The position numbers and the translations under genes were made by a program. Under the pieces are notes generated by a model. The model saw nothing but the letters and a program-made list of their open reading frames with translations, searched no databases and was not told the origin of the DNA. A DNA stretch of 64,000 bases. Source: Phlebotomus papatasi (taxonomy: Eukaryota; Arthropoda; Insecta; Diptera; Psychodidae). Shown here in pieces: positions 22,587 to 34,699 of the stretch; the stretch's first letter is position 1; every line of letters starts with the position of its first letter. The stretch is from NCBI RefSeq assembly GCF_024763615.1, contig NC_077224.1, positions 16,523,078-16,587,077 on the forward strand. Direction: 5' to 3'.

Positions 22587-23545
22587 GGGGAAAGTGCCCA
22601 TGCTTGATAATAACTATTTTTTTCCTACGTTAATCAATAATTGTGACTCATAGTAACATATTTCAATAGCTGGTGCTAAACCTTACATTTCCTAAAAGAA
22701 TTAGGATCCTAGCTCTTTTTTCCTAGTTTCAGGAAGCAAAAATCAAAAATGGGTCCAAAACTGTAATTTCGATACATGACATTTCTTAAGTATTTCTTAA
22801 TTAATGTCGCTGTTCAGGAAAACTACTATCATAGGCACATAGAGCGTTCATCAGTATTTATGTAAAAATATTTTTACTTGGGGACACTGTTTTTGTGGGA
22901 GGTGACAAATTAATAAATTCTACCTGTGTCTATCCTATATTTTAAGAAAGATCCATGAATGATAATTTAAATGTGGCAACTCTATCATTAGATGTGATTC
23001 TTTCATAATTACACCTATTGTAATCCTCCAATTTTATCGACAATTGACATAGCATTCAACCCTGTTGCCTGAATTTTAAATTTGCAAAGTGACATTTTCT
23101 TGGACTCAAAGGGGAAAAATGGTTTTCGCTAGTGCCCTATTGTCATAAAAACACGGCTTAGAAAAATTTCATAAAAGTGATTTTAAAACTAATAACCAGT
23201 CGTACAAACGATTTAAGCACATAGATTAGAGTTCCGTCTATTGATGTGCATTTTTTTGTATCGAGTGAAATTTTTACAGTAATAATGGGCCTTCGAATAG
23301 TCGAATCAATTATTATACAGGAAGGCCCCGGACCCAACTTATATAAAAAATCGCCACTGAATTTCCATTTTCTTCTTGAGGAAAATCTAAGGTTTTTCAG
23401 GAACTATTTGAGGTTGGATTATGAACCCAATAAGTGAGATATTTTTTTGTCATAGTGGAAGAATCGCTTCGGTTTGTGTGGTAATCAGAAAATAATCACA
23501 AACCTTGGAAATCATTTTACAGTATCAAGCATGGGCACTTTCCCC
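22587..23545. mobile_element. TA-GGGG family element (959 bp)
   Basis: The left end GGGGAAAGTGCCCATGCTTG (before ATAATAAC) pairs with the right end CAAGCATGGGCACTTTCCCC, each bordered by TA. The match of about 22 bp extends well beyond the family core, so the two ends are specific to each other. The interior is non-coding. Confidence 0.8.
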
Positions 23546-25090
23546 TAATAATAATTGAATAAATTTAAAAAAAAAATTATTGGCCATTTAAAAAAAATTG
23601 GTGATCAATTTGATGTTCTAATTGACCAAAAAAATATTCTATAAAATAGTATTAAAACTAGCATTCAAATTTGATTGACTTTAGTGGACGAATGGTATCA
23701 GAAGTGGGATTAATAGTGCAGTGAAATTTCGTACGTGGTACACCACATTTTCCTAATTGTTACTCCCTTGGTTTTCAATATGTATTCATCAAGCGGTGAG
23801 TTGGGGGTATAGTGCATTAAAAAGTATTTGATTTCATCCCTTATTTGTGTCACTGGCATACACAGAGATATTCTGGAGAGCAACAATAACGAATGAAGAA
23901 ACATCAATTGAATACAAAATTTTCAAATATCTCCCCGTCCTCAATATATTGATATATTGAGGCGAAGTGAAGAGAAGCAATTCGTCTCTATGGAGTCCTT
24001 GACTGGTACACCACTTGAGAGGATGAGGATTGTAAGAAAAAAAACAGCGATAAGCTATTTTAGCTTATGGCAGCTGTGATTATCTAATTGAAAAATCGGA
24101 AATAAATGCTAAATTAAGGAACATCAGATAGGAGTATGGCCCTTATTGTAAGGGTTAAAGATCTTTTCCTTTTGAATTAGTTTTTTTTTGACATATTAGG
24201 AGTTGAGATGGTTTTAGACTAAGGGTCTCCAAAGAGCCTGATTACTCGCTAACTCACGTAGGGAGTACTTTAAGGGGGACTGCTTTTGGGAGTACTTTAA
24301 GGAAGCTTTTGATTAATTTCTCTCAAAGTAGACCACAAAGTCGTCTTAGAAGAGCTTTTAGGGAACCTGAAACTTTCGACATTTTGCGACAAAATAATCA
24401 ATCGTTTTTACTGTTTATTGAAAAGAAAACTCTGACAGAAAAGCTCATGAAACTCTAAAAACGAGCATTTTCTACTGCACTTTTTGATCCTTTTGATCAA
24501 TGTTTCCACATTTTCTTCTAGGAAATCTTTTTGGTGTATTTATGAAATGCTCATCTATCGAAATCCCCCAGATTTTGCAAGATTGGGTTTAAATTAAATC
24601 GTTACAATATACAGAAGAATATTTTTAGAAATGTCCTTGTCTTTACAAATAATTTGCAATCACAAAAATTGTTGTGGAAATGGAATTGCTGTAAATTTTG
24701 AACAGAAAGTTTCGTTGGAAATTGGCAAAGGAAAATTAAAGCTATTTTAAATACCTTTTCTTTGCAAAGAAAAAGCGAATAATTTACTCTTTGAAAAAAA
24801 AAGCAATAAAAAAGGACATTGTGATAGCGCTTAAAATCATAAAAAACGGTTTAAAAGCTCTTTCAAAGTTTAAATGTGTTTTGGCCTATGAATATTAATT
24901 TCAAGCTTAATTGCAATTTATTCATAGGAAAACTGTTCATATCCATAAGAACGTTTTTTTTTTTAATTATGGGTCCATCTGAAGAACGTTTTTGTATGTT
25001 TGTGTAAATCCGTCAAAATCGGTGCAGAAATAGATGAAATAAGCGAATTTCAAAGAACATCTTCAATTTTTTTTCCTAAAATATCTAAAG
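23546..25090. other. Unique DNA with one near-perfect hairpin
   Basis: 23939-23962 reads CCTCAATATAT, TG, ATATATTGAGG, an 11-bp stem with a 2-nt centre. TGGTACACCAC occurs at about 23735 and 24004, bracketing it. No gene seen. Confidence 0.45.
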
Positions 25091-25094
25091 ATTT

Positions 25095-25935
25095 AACGGA
25101 AAAAATAAATGAGCAGTAAAAAGTTAAAAGTGATCAGCAAGAAATTAAATTTGATCAGAAAATAATTCGAATTGATCAGTAAAAATATTCAATTTTGTCA
25201 GTAAAAAGTGAAATTTTGTCAGTAAAACGTTAAATTTGGTCAGTAAAAAATTAAATTTGTTCAGTAAAAACTTCGAATCGATCAGAAGAAATATTCGAGT
25301 TGATCAGTAAAAATTAAAAAGTAAGCAGCAAAAAATTAAAAATGGTTAGTGAAAAGAAAATATGGTCAGTAAAAAAATTAAAAATGAGTAGCAGAAATTT
25401 TCGAGGTGATCTCTAAAAGCTTAAAACTGACCAGTAGAAAATAAAATTTTGTCAGTAAAAAATTTAAAGTGGTCAGTAAAAAATTAAAAGTAGTCAGTAA
25501 AAAGTTAAATTTTTCACTGATCAGCTCGAGTATTTCTACTGCTCATTTTTAATTTTTTGATGATCACTTTTTATTTTTTACTGCCTATTTTTAATTTTTA
25601 ATCCTTTTTTAAATTTTTTACTGCTCATTTTTATTTTTTTACTGACCACTTTTTATTTTTTACTAAGCACTTTTTATTTTTTACTGATCACCTTTTACTT
25701 TTTACTGAATATGTTTTATTTTTTGCTGTCCGCTTTTTGTTTTCTGCTGATCATGTTTCATTTTTTACTGACCACTTTTCATTTCTTACTGATCGCTTGC
25801 AATCAAATACAGCTATTTTTTTTAATTTTTTTACTGCCCTATTATATTATTTACTGACCATGTTTTTTTAAATTTTTTACTGATCATTTCGATTTTTTTG
25901 CTGACCATATTTGACTTTTTACTTCTCGTTTATTC
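25095..25935. repeat. Inverted pair of short tandem arrays (TCAGTAAAAAATTAAA units)
   Basis: 25095-25520 contains about 16 imperfect units of TCAGTAAAAAATTAAATTTG type (about 22-30 bp). 25530-25935 contains the complementary orientation, AATTTTTTACTGATCACTTT type. The two halves could form one long imperfect hairpin of roughly 400 bp arms. No coding capacity. Confidence 0.75.
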
Positions 25936-26277
25936 GGTGCCAAGATTTAAGGGCCTAGTGAATGATGTTTGCTGATTTTTTCAATAAGTCCAAATTCATA
26001 AAGATTGGATTAAAATTGGGATTTTGAAATTAAAAGAAAAATCTGAGTCTAAACTCACGATCGTTTTTAACTTAGTTACTGGTTAATATATTTCATAAAA
26101 ACAATTTTGCTTCAGTTCATAAAGGAAAGGAAAGTCTATCGGATTAATACACAATGGCTAAATTCCCGATAAACCAGGCAATCGACAAACAACGGAATAA
26201 ATAGTAACTAGTACCTAACCAGTTGTAGTTGGTTACGTTCTAGAATTTGACCTCTGTTTTTTGCATTCGAAAAATGT
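25936..26277. other. Unassigned DNA
   Basis: Nothing recognised. Confidence 0.4.
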
Positions 26278-26578
26278 TTCTTTAAGCTGTCTATACAATA
26301 GGAGAAATATGGATATGTTGCCCTTAAATAATAATATTGAAAAAAAAACTTCAATAATTTGAGAGAATTATTGAAGAAAATGCCTCCACACAGGAATTAA
26401 TTCGTTTCAATTTCGTTTGTAATTTCGTTTCAAAATTACCTACACACTAGACAAATTTCTTCAATAATCCAAAATTATGTCCATATATTTTACTAATGTG
26501 TAGGCGATTTTCATCCATATTAGATATTGATTGCGAATATTGATAGAAATTTTTCTAGTGTATAGACAGCTTTAGAGA
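26278..26578. mobile_element. Probable small inverted-repeat element (CTTTAAGCTGTCTATAC ends)
   Basis: CTTTAAGCTGTCTATACAAT on the left pairs with TAGTGTATAGACAGCTTTAG on the right. The ACACTAGACAAATTTCTTCA-type phrases inside are similar to the ends. The target duplication is unclear. Confidence 0.55.
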
Positions 26579-26787
26579 AGATAGTCCTCCAAAAATACTC
26601 TCTTCAAATACTAACTGATTTAATTTCAAATTTGGCACCCCTCTTACTAAAGTCCTGAATCCATTGTGCGTTACTCCTTGGTATGGACAGATAAGAGCAA
26701 CTGAAAGGACAGACGGACAGCCGTACAGGTGAACGGACGAATAAAAAGGAACGATGAAATGAATTATTGGCTAAACGATGAATCATA

Positions 26788-27039
26788 CACAGAGAAAAAT
26801 CCGAAAAAGTCAAAATAAGATTCCGGAAATGCTAATTTTACCCTGCAGTATTGATCCTAAAATGGTGTAAATATTACCCTTTTTAGGTGTATTATGGGTT
26901 AAAGTTACCATTCTTTCATGTTGATTTTACCCTTAAAAGGTGTAAAATTAACTATAAAAATGTTGATATATTTTTACACTCAAAAAGTGTTAAAGTTATG
27001 ACGAAAAAAAGTTAATCGCAGCCTCTTTTTTTCTCAGTG
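26788..27039 (+). mobile_element. CACTGAG-family miniature element, copy 3
   Basis: Starts CACAGAGAAAAATCCGAAA and ends TTTTTTTCTCAGTG with TA on each side. Confidence 0.85.
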
Positions 27040-28824
27040 TAGGAGTAGACTGCTCCTCTATCCCGTAAATTATTTCATTAATTGATCTTTTACTGATCTG
27101 CTGGATCACTAAAGCTGTGATTGGAAAATAAGGTCATTTTAAAAAGGAAGATCGAACAAGGGATGAACGGAAGATATTAAAGTGGATGAATCAAAAAATT
27201 TATCTCTCGCCACGCAGACATCCAGCAATTTCACTATCGCGATTGTCGGTGGGATTTGAGAGTGTTCCAGGGAATTGAAAGAGAGAAATTCTGTGACATT
27301 CTGAGAAATTCTGAGAAATTCTGAGTTGCAATGAAAAGTGTATTGGGGGGAGGGGGGAAAAAGGGTTGAGAAGTCTTGATGACAATTACTCTAAAGTTCA
27401 ATGGACTGGACATTTTCTCCAGTTCGTTTCTTCCTTCACAAAATTCACTCATTGGGAGCTTTCATTGTATGCCATCCTGAAAGCTTGCTGATGCTTTTTT
27501 TGTTGCCTTCTTCTTTTCACCCTGAAATCATGGGGTGTTTTATTGCAATCAAAATTCTAGTGCTGTAGTTGATGTGAAAAAATTTCATTTAGAGAAAGCC
27601 AAAGCTCCTCTCTTAGGGGAATCTTCCTCCAGAGGTGGAAATATGAGATGACAAAAATCTCAGAGTTTTCCCTCGGTAGTCTTCTAATGGTAATTTGTAA
27701 AGAGAAACATGGCACGTGGAAAGTTTCAGGAAGAATTTTTTTTCTCATTATTAATTCCATTTTGTGTCTGTTGGAACATTATCCAAGGATCCTTTATTAT
27801 AATTAGAACAGATGAATTCAAAAAGCTCAGGCTTTGGGGAGGATCAACCCTTTTTTGTCCTCTCACTTCACTCCCTGCCTCATTAGGAATACTAAAAACT
27901 ATTCCATATTGGTAAGGCAATATTGAATAAAGTGTTATTAAAAATTTCCAATTTATGCAGCATCATGAGCAATTTAGAATTGATTACTTCTGTAAAAGTT
28001 GCAGAAGGGGGTGAATTTACCCTAATTGATCAGAGTTTCTCTTTTTAAGAGCAAAAAAAAAGTCTACACTGAAGCTTCAATAAAGCAATATCGCTTTACC
28101 CAGAATGAAAAGGGATATAATGATTCTTTTTTCGTTCGTATTTTCGATGTTTCCGTCTAATGAAACTTTATGAAAATTAAACTTTTTTGTGTCTCTACTG
28201 CAATAAATATTGCATATAGCCTGTAGTTAAATTTGTAAAATTTAAATTATTGCCATCTCTGCAGAAAGCCATATGAGAAAAAATCCGAATGAGAAACCAT
28301 CAAATAACTCTTTCAATTTCAACTTACACATAGATTCATGTTCATATATTCTGAAATAACTTTATGAGCTTCTGTTGAAAGTTTTAAACGATGTTTAATG
28401 GTGGATCAAGATTGTGGAGTAATGCAAAGAGATGGCGTTAGTATGCATTGATAGTTCTGTGGCGAACACATTAAGTACTTAGTAAGAACTTAATAAGTAC
28501 TTAATTTAATGACTTAGTCTAATTGGAGGAACCATTTAAAGCCATGCTTTATTGAATGCCATCCCCATTTTTTGAAATAAAGTCTCCTGAAAGGAAAGGT
28601 ATACATTCCCGGTTCTCGGATTACGATCATGTGGGACTAGACAGGGGATTAATCGAAATTTGGACATTTTTTTAAGATAATTTCGACTTGTCAGAATAAA
28701 AGTTGAATAAGCCGTTTTTTTGCAAAACTCGGTTTCTTTCTCTTTTCGGGTACTCTTTCATACTATTTGCCGCCATTATATAATTTTTCTTCAAAAAATT
28801 CCTTAGGTAAGGACTTAATAAGTA
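27040..28824. other. Unique DNA, no gene recognised
   Basis: Includes three tandem copies of AAATTCTGAG near 27295-27325 and a more balanced-composition stretch at 27.2-27.95 kb. 28460-28515 has a TAAGTACTTAATAAG phrase that recurs around 28.81, 31.87 and 62.95 kb. Confidence 0.4.
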
Positions 28825-29736
28825 GGGGAGACTGGGGCAAAAAGTCACAAATCGAAAATTTCAAAATTCAATATCTTCCAAGATAAATAAGATAGCGGCT
28901 TAAATTTTTTTCCATAGATAGCCTCCAATAGACCTTCTTCAATGTCGTAAGTTTCTCAGAATTCGAACAAGGAATTTAGAAAACAAAAAAAAAATATCGA
29001 AATTTTTAGCCCTATTTTTGAAATATTTTCCTTGAAGAATATATCAATTATTACCTACTTATTATTCAAAATTTATGCACTGATGATTATTTCCCAAATC
29101 ACTTGGATTCTTTGAATACAAAGCTGCTATCTATTTTTGAATTTTACTAAGATTCTTCTCTCAATAAATCTTTTTATTAAGAACGACAACTTGGGGTAAA
29201 AAGTAACAAAAGGTATGGAGCAAAAAGTAAGAAAAACCGAAATAATTTATGATGTCTCACGGCAAAAAGAAAACATCAATGCTGTGTCGCCGCTTGTTAT
29301 TTGCATTGGTCAAACGATTTGCAGTCTTTTGGGTGTTTTTTTCTAAAATAGCTTGAAAAGCGTTTTTATCGTTCAGATAGAGAAAACGGTGTTTTACAAA
29401 GGTGTAGAGGAATAAATTTCCTGTGAAAATATGTTATCTATGATTTTTTTTAAATTTACGGAATCCCGTAACAAAGCGAATCAAAATGTGATAAAATCCC
29501 ATGCCTGATACTATTTGCCCCAGCATTTTTGAGAATGGTTACAAAATTACGTTTTACAAAACGGCTCGATAAATGTATTGCCTTACATAATAGAGGAAAA
29601 TTACTTTCACAAAATTGTAGAGCGGTAAATTTCCTATAAAACTGAGCTAATTAGAAATTTCTAGGGCGCTCGAGTAGTTTGTAAAAGAATAAAATATCCG
29701 TTTTGTTACTTTTTGCCCCAGTCTCTGCAGTCTTCC
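28825..29736. mobile_element. TA-GGGG family element, subfamily shared with 56.6 kb
   Basis: The left end is GGGGAGACTGGGGCAAAAAG after TA; the right side has CTTTTTGCCCCAGTCTC followed by an irregular terminus before TA. Interior phrases (CGAAAATTTCAAAATTCAA, ATAGATAGCCT, GAGGAAAATTACTTTCACAA, AATTTCCTATAAAA) match the element at 56591-57103, so the two are one subfamily. No protein. Confidence 0.7.
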
Positions 29737-30677
29737 TAGTCTCATTTGACGATGTAAAATTTTATAAAATGTAGACCGCCGGAACTAGAGTTTATGGGGA
29801 AATAGGTATGAAATACGGTCGGGAAATATGTGCGGATGAGACTAGTGTAAGCCCTTATAGGGCTCACCTAAATAATACAAATAAATTCCAAGGGGAAAGT
29901 GGGGAACTGTCCACGGCGACCGATATTCACTGACTGAAGTACTTGTGTTAATTGCCATAAGCAACAAGAACACCTTATAACAACCTTAAGCACCCGCCTT
30001 AGGATATTAGGGGTTGGGCGTATGAAAGGAATAAAAGATTTGGATTGGTTGGATACAGTCGTTGACAGGGTTGACGTGTACCGAATGGGCCGTCCGCTCT
30101 ACATTTGTTGTAAGATTTATTGAAATTTGAGAATCTTCTCAGTAACTTGCATTTCCATATCACAAAGTAAATGGAAGAATAAACAGAATATTTAACAGTT
30201 TTTGTGAATTGATACTCCCACGTCCCAGATAGCAAGTTTAGGACACTAAAGAAAAGATTTGACAGAATTTAAGGACTTGCCAAAATCTAAATTTCGCAGA
30301 TTTCACTAATTTTTGTAGTAAATAGTTTTGTTCACCAAACAAATTAACAATTTTGAGAACAAAATCGCATATTTTGTAAACTACCGGTTGGATTTTTAGG
30401 TTGGAAAGATGGATATGGGATTGGTCTCTTTTAAGTAAGTAGCCGGCACACCTTCTAGCATCCAGTCAGATTCCCCCGAGAGACCCAAGTCCACACGTCC
30501 TTCTTCTCTTACGTTCTAGACCAGACTGACTCTCTAGGTTCTTCAACTTATAGGTACAGTACCAAACTCAGAAGGCAATGGTACCGCAACGGCTTAGAAC
30601 CGAGATAGGAACGGATTTGAATAGTAACGTTTATAACAGCCAGGATCTGCGCAAACGTATACAATTCATTGGGTATA
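29737..30677. other. Mixed-composition DNA, nothing recognised
   Basis: 30.4-30.67 kb is richer in G+C and could be an old transposon or gene relic, but I find no reading frame. A lone GGGGAAAGTGGGGAACTG at about 29893 resembles the G-rich termini. Confidence 0.35.
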
Positions 30678-31033
30678 CACAGTAAAATATTATTGGCTGC
30701 TTTACCATGATTTTCATTGGAAAATTTACATTAAACATGTAATCGTGTGTACTGATACACATTTGTGTAATTTGTACACATTTTGTCTGAAAACTGTGTA
30801 ATTTGTACACATTTTATTTGAAAACTGTGTAATTTTACACGAAATATGTAAGAAAATGTACACAATTGTGTAATCATTCGCAATTTATTACACGGTTTGC
30901 AATTACATCAAATTTTAGTTACACATTTTCATATTACACATTTTGCTGAAATACATAATTTGTGTAACTTTACAAGAATAATCGTGGTAAAAAAGCAAAC
31001 CAACGATTATCCTTGTAAATTTTTTTTACTGTG
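30678..31033. mobile_element. TA-flanked element with CACAGTAAAA ends
   Basis: The left end is CACAGTAAAATATTATTGG after TA; the right end is TTTTTTTTACTGTG before TA. The interior has two tandem ~35-bp copies of GTGTAATTTGTACACATTTT plus an A/T-rich tail, and many TACACA/TGTGTA phrases in both orientations. The first bases resemble the CACTGAG family. Confidence 0.7.
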
Positions 31034-31207
31034 TAGGTTTACATTTGATAACATTTTGAGGTTATGATTTTCTTACATGTTAGATTGATTCATCTCTTTC
31101 TGTTCAATAATTTACATGTGCTCATCTCATTCTGTTTTCTAATTTTTACACTTTAACACTGTCACTATTCCCACCCAAAAAATCTTTAATTAAGGGCTTA
31201 ATAAGGA

Positions 31208-31424
31208 CCGTAGATGCGATTGACTTTGTCCTCCATGGGTGATTTTGGCCCCCTACTGTTCGTAAGTTTTTCTTTAATTCTAATGTTTAAGAACAGTCGT
31301 AACCGATCAGACATGGTAAATTATATCGATAAAGATCCTGATTAAGTGCTAGAATTAAAGAAAAGCGCACGAACAGTAGGGAGTCAAAGTTACCCACGGA
31401 GGACAAAGTTATCTGCATCTACGG
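31208..31424. mobile_element. Palindromic element Q, full copy
   Basis: The left arm CGTAGATGCGATTGACTTTG to CTACTGTTCGTAAG and right arm CACGAACAGTAGGGAGTCAA to GTTATCTGCATCTACG give arms of about 80 bp. The loop has CGATCAGACATGGTAAAT. GGAC borders both sides. A copy lacking the left arm is at 1476-1625. Confidence 0.75.
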
Positions 31425-33449
31425 GACTTATTGTAGCAAGAATTTCCACGGATCTACATCAGAACATGCTGGAGCACCCTTCATCGCTTTCCTTAATTTC
31501 TTACCGGAATTGAGCCCCATTGCTCTATTCTAACATAGCCACGAACCTGGCGTCTTCTTCGCTTCACTGGTGAAGACAAACTGAGAAGCCGATTCGATTG
31601 TGCTTTCGGAATAAGTTGTCAAGCACTCATAAACCCCAACTAGTGGAACTATAGCGATATCGTAATTTGAGGTTAGTCGTCGTTATAACACCCTTCAAAG
31701 TCACCACCACGGCTGAACATTGATTGGTACAGTTGGCTTAGAAGAGTCTTGGTCAGAGCGGGTTTTATCTCTTCAACTCCTCTAGGTTCAGAAGCTCTAC
31801 TACATTATTAAGTACTTATTTTATGTTATTTATGTTAGCCATGTACTTTTGTCCTTATGTCTTATTTAAGGACTTAATAAGTACTTATTAAGGACTTGTT
31901 AATTCACTTGGCTACTTTGCCAAACTTTGTGTTTTTTAGCATTGCGCCAGTAACACCTTATCTTGTGTCACTCAAGAACTCACCGTTCAATGTAGCTCTT
32001 ATCTGACGTTGCCCGTCTCTCCCCTACTTGTTGTTCCTTGACTGTGTAGCATAATTGACCAGTTTGTTGCGGCACCTTCAGTTGAATGTTTTAAAATGGC
32101 AGTTTTACCCAAGTGAACCCTTCGTGCATTTAATTTTAATTACTTCAAATAAATTATAGTCAGAAAGTTTTCCCAATGCATCCGCCAATTTCCTCGTTTT
32201 CCTCTATGGTAGATTCCTTGTACGTGTGACTTGTGGGTAAACTGGCACGAAATTCGCACAATTAAATCAAACGATCCATCGCTGTCGTCATCGTCATGAA
32301 AGTAAATTCATTCCCTGAACACAAAATTTACGAAAAACTACCCAGACCAGAGACCCATGTGAAAAGTGCCATATGATTGTAAAATACAAAGGTGTTTTGT
32401 TCTTTGCGTGGTTCTCACAGGATAGGCGCCCTTTTGGGGAGATGTTATGTTGCTTCAATAAATCATTCATTCTGAAAACAAGATCACATTAAAATGTTGG
32501 TCACGTTTTTTTCTCTTTCCCTCAACCACTTTTCTCTTGGTCTCTTTCCTCTTCATTTTTTCCACTTTCTCGCTTCACATTTTCCCACTGCCAAAAATTC
32601 ATTGCTCTTCCAAGCCAGGAAAGTTTGAAAATCACTCCTACCTGTACCCCACTTAGATGAGAAAGGAGTGAGGCAGAGTGCTTCTAACGCAATGAAAAGC
32701 ACTTTGAATATCGTCACTACCTTCAAGTCCGATTTTCCGGTAGATAAATTTACTACTTTTCCACCCAAACCACCCATTCACATCGAAATTGCCTTTTGGA
32801 TGAAAATGACTCTGCGACGACTGTTGCATATTGACAGCGTAATTTGTGCGCTTATCTAATTCAGCAACTAAATAAATACTCTCCTTGTATTTAATCTTGA
32901 GTCATGAAATTACATTGAGTTCGAGATTGCTGAGTAAATCAAAATGACAGAGTTCCATTTAAATGAACTATAACGGCTTCTTTTGCAGCAAAATGCTGTT
33001 AAAAGATTTATAGTTCAAAATCCTAATTATTTCTGTATTGCAATTTGCCATAAAACTTTGATAACATTGTTGAAACCATGGGGAAGTCGCTAATATTAAA
33101 AAAAGAGAAACAGAAAAATATTAAAAAAAAATATATAAAATTGTGGTATAATGAATTCTTTTATAGCAAAGTGCACAGTTGTTGATTTTCGAGCCTTGTC
33201 AAAAATATCCAACAATAAAACAATTATATTATAGAATGTAAACTTGATTACCCAGATTTATGGAAAAGTTTCCCATAAAGAAAGTCAATGTGGCTTGTAT
33301 TGTAGTTAAATTGTAACAAATTTTTTTATAGCAAAATGTTTTTTTTAAATAAAACTTCGGGCTTTTGCTATAAAATATTCAACAAGGAAAGAAATTGGTG
33401 AAGGAAAACCCTGATTTTTTTCAGAGCCATAATTTACTATAAACACTAT
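31425..33449. other. Unique DNA, no gene recognised
   Basis: 31.44-31.8 kb has balanced composition and looks like a decayed coding or transposon relic, but stops interrupt every frame I tried. 32.55-32.86 kb is another unique stretch with short frames on both strands. A lone CCCGTCTCTCCCCTA near 32009-32023 resembles the complement of a G-rich terminus. Confidence 0.35.
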
Positions 33450-33822
33450 AATGCCCAAAGCACAATAACTTTTGTTTGTAAACATGTTTTTAAAATTTCC
33501 TATGTGAGTGAGCAAGATGGCTAGATCGATATTTCATTCACTCACATAGAAAATTTTAAAAACATGTTTACAAACACAGAGAAATCCAAAAAATTAAAAT
33601 AACACTCCGGAAATGTTTATTTTACCCTGAAGTATTGATCCGAAATCGGTGTAAATATAATGCATTTTAGGTGTATTAGGGGTTAAAGTTACACTTTTTC
33701 GTGGTAATTTTACCCTTAAAAAGGTGTGAAATTAACATTAAAAAATGTTGTTGAAAAAAGTTAATCGCACCCCCGTTTTTTTCTCAGTGAACAAAAGTTA
33801 TTGTGCGCTGGACATAAAGCTC
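33450..33822. mobile_element. Palindrome interrupted by a CACTGAG-family element
   Basis: Left arm GCACAATAACTTTTGTTTGT, AAACATGTTTTTAAAATTTC, CTATGTGAGTGAG. Right arm CTCACATAGAAAATTTTAAA, AACATGTTTACAAAC, then the 215-bp insertion, then ACAAAAGTTATTGTGCGCTG. The arms match only if the insertion is ignored. Confidence 0.8.
33575..33789 (+). mobile_element. CACTGAG-family miniature element, copy 4 (internally deleted)
   Basis: Starts CACAGAGAAATCCAAAAA and ends CGTTTTTTTCTCAGTG. It lacks about 40 bp present in the other copies between AAAAAATGTTG and AAAAAAGTTAATCGCACC. Inserted in the right arm of the palindrome around it. Confidence 0.85.
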
Positions 33823-34102
33823 TAATAACTTCACTGAATCAAAATTTTATGGCAAACTTTGCCAAATATTATGGCTAATTAAAGTATGTTTATGCTGAGC
33901 AGAAAGAATGTAATTTTGCCGAAAATTTTTAAGTGATGAAAGTATATTTTATATCATTACATGTAACAGTTACTTGTGAAAATTTTACGACTTTTTGTTC
34001 AATGTTTCAAAAAAAAATGTTAATTGTATTTAGTACAGAGAATCGTTAATCAGAGCAAGTGACACTCAAATCATCCAGTTTTTTTCTCAGTGAATATAAT
34101 TG

Positions 34103-34176
34103 AATTGAACCCAGAATTGAACTGGGGACCTCTCGTTAACTAGACGAGTCCTGTACCAACTGAGCTATTAGATGCC
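34103..34176 (-). pseudogene. tRNA-Thr(AGT)-like sequence, probably non-functional
   Basis: On the minus strand: GGCATCT, D-arm region TAGCTCAGTTGGTACAG, anticodon arm CTCGT-CTAGTTA-ACGAG with AGT at the anticodon position, and T-arm CCCAG-TTCAATT-CTGGG. The 3' flank (TTCAATTCAATT) does not pair with the 5' GGCATCT, and the D-stem is weak. It could be a tRNA pseudogene or a SINE head. Confidence 0.55.
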
Positions 34177-34295
34177 ACATGCTCTGCTTGACTTGCTACA
34201 CGACCTTAACCAATTGCATTGCGCACTGCAATCGCTTACTCTCGGGGTTGCGAGATTTGGAAACGGTATGGTGCGTACAACTGAGCCGGCAACTC

Positions 34296-34527
34296 AAACG
34301 TGACGTTCATGATCACTGTCAAGGATCACTATCAGGATGTCAATGTGGGCTTGGTTTTTCTCTTTTAGGAGAACTTTTTCCCTAAGTTTTTCAACTAATT
34401 TTCCTTCCTAAAATTCGTGAAAATTAGTTGAAAAATTAGGGAAAAGTTCTCCTAAAAGAAAAAGAAACCAAACCCACATTGACATCCTGATAGTGATGAG
34501 TGATATGTATCCCTTAAACGTCACGAT
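34296..34527. mobile_element. Fold-back repeat
   Basis: ATCACTATCAGGATGTCAAT and GGTTTTTCTCTTTTAGGAGA on the left pair with TCTCCTAAAAGAAAAAG and ATTGACATCCTGATAGTGAT on the right. The loop is short, near 34412. The outer edges AAACGTGACGTT / AAACGTCACGAT are complementary too. Confidence 0.7.
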
Positions 34528-34565
34528 CCCTAAGAGTAATTACGAGAACATTGTTTAGTCGACCA

Positions 34566-34662
34566 CTAAAGAAGGTCCACATCGGGACCGAAAGCTCTGG
34601 GCAAGACGAAAAAAGTGTTTTCATCTTAGGGTGACCTTTTTTTCACTGGTGAACACCGGAAA
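34566..34662 (+). repeat. Hammerhead-like hairpin module plus CACCGGA
   Basis: CTAAAGA (34566-34572), A, GGTCC-loop-GGACC, GAAA (34590-34593), GCTCT. CACCGGA follows 64 nt after GAAA. Same order and spacing as at 7.34 and 21.70 kb, but stem II has different bases that still pair. Here it is outside any obvious inverted repeat. Confidence 0.6.
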
Positions 34663-34699
34663 GTCCTTTTCAAATTACGTAAGATGTTTAATAATCTAA

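Noticed and set aside
25095..25935. CRISPR-like appearance of regularly spaced units
   Set aside because: Units are contiguous, imperfect and inverted in the second half, with no unique spacers and no cas genes; the DNA is eukaryotic in character.
31440..31800. Possible retrotransposon coding relic
   Set aside because: Composition looks gene-like but every frame is interrupted and no reverse transcriptase, integrase or gag motif is visible.
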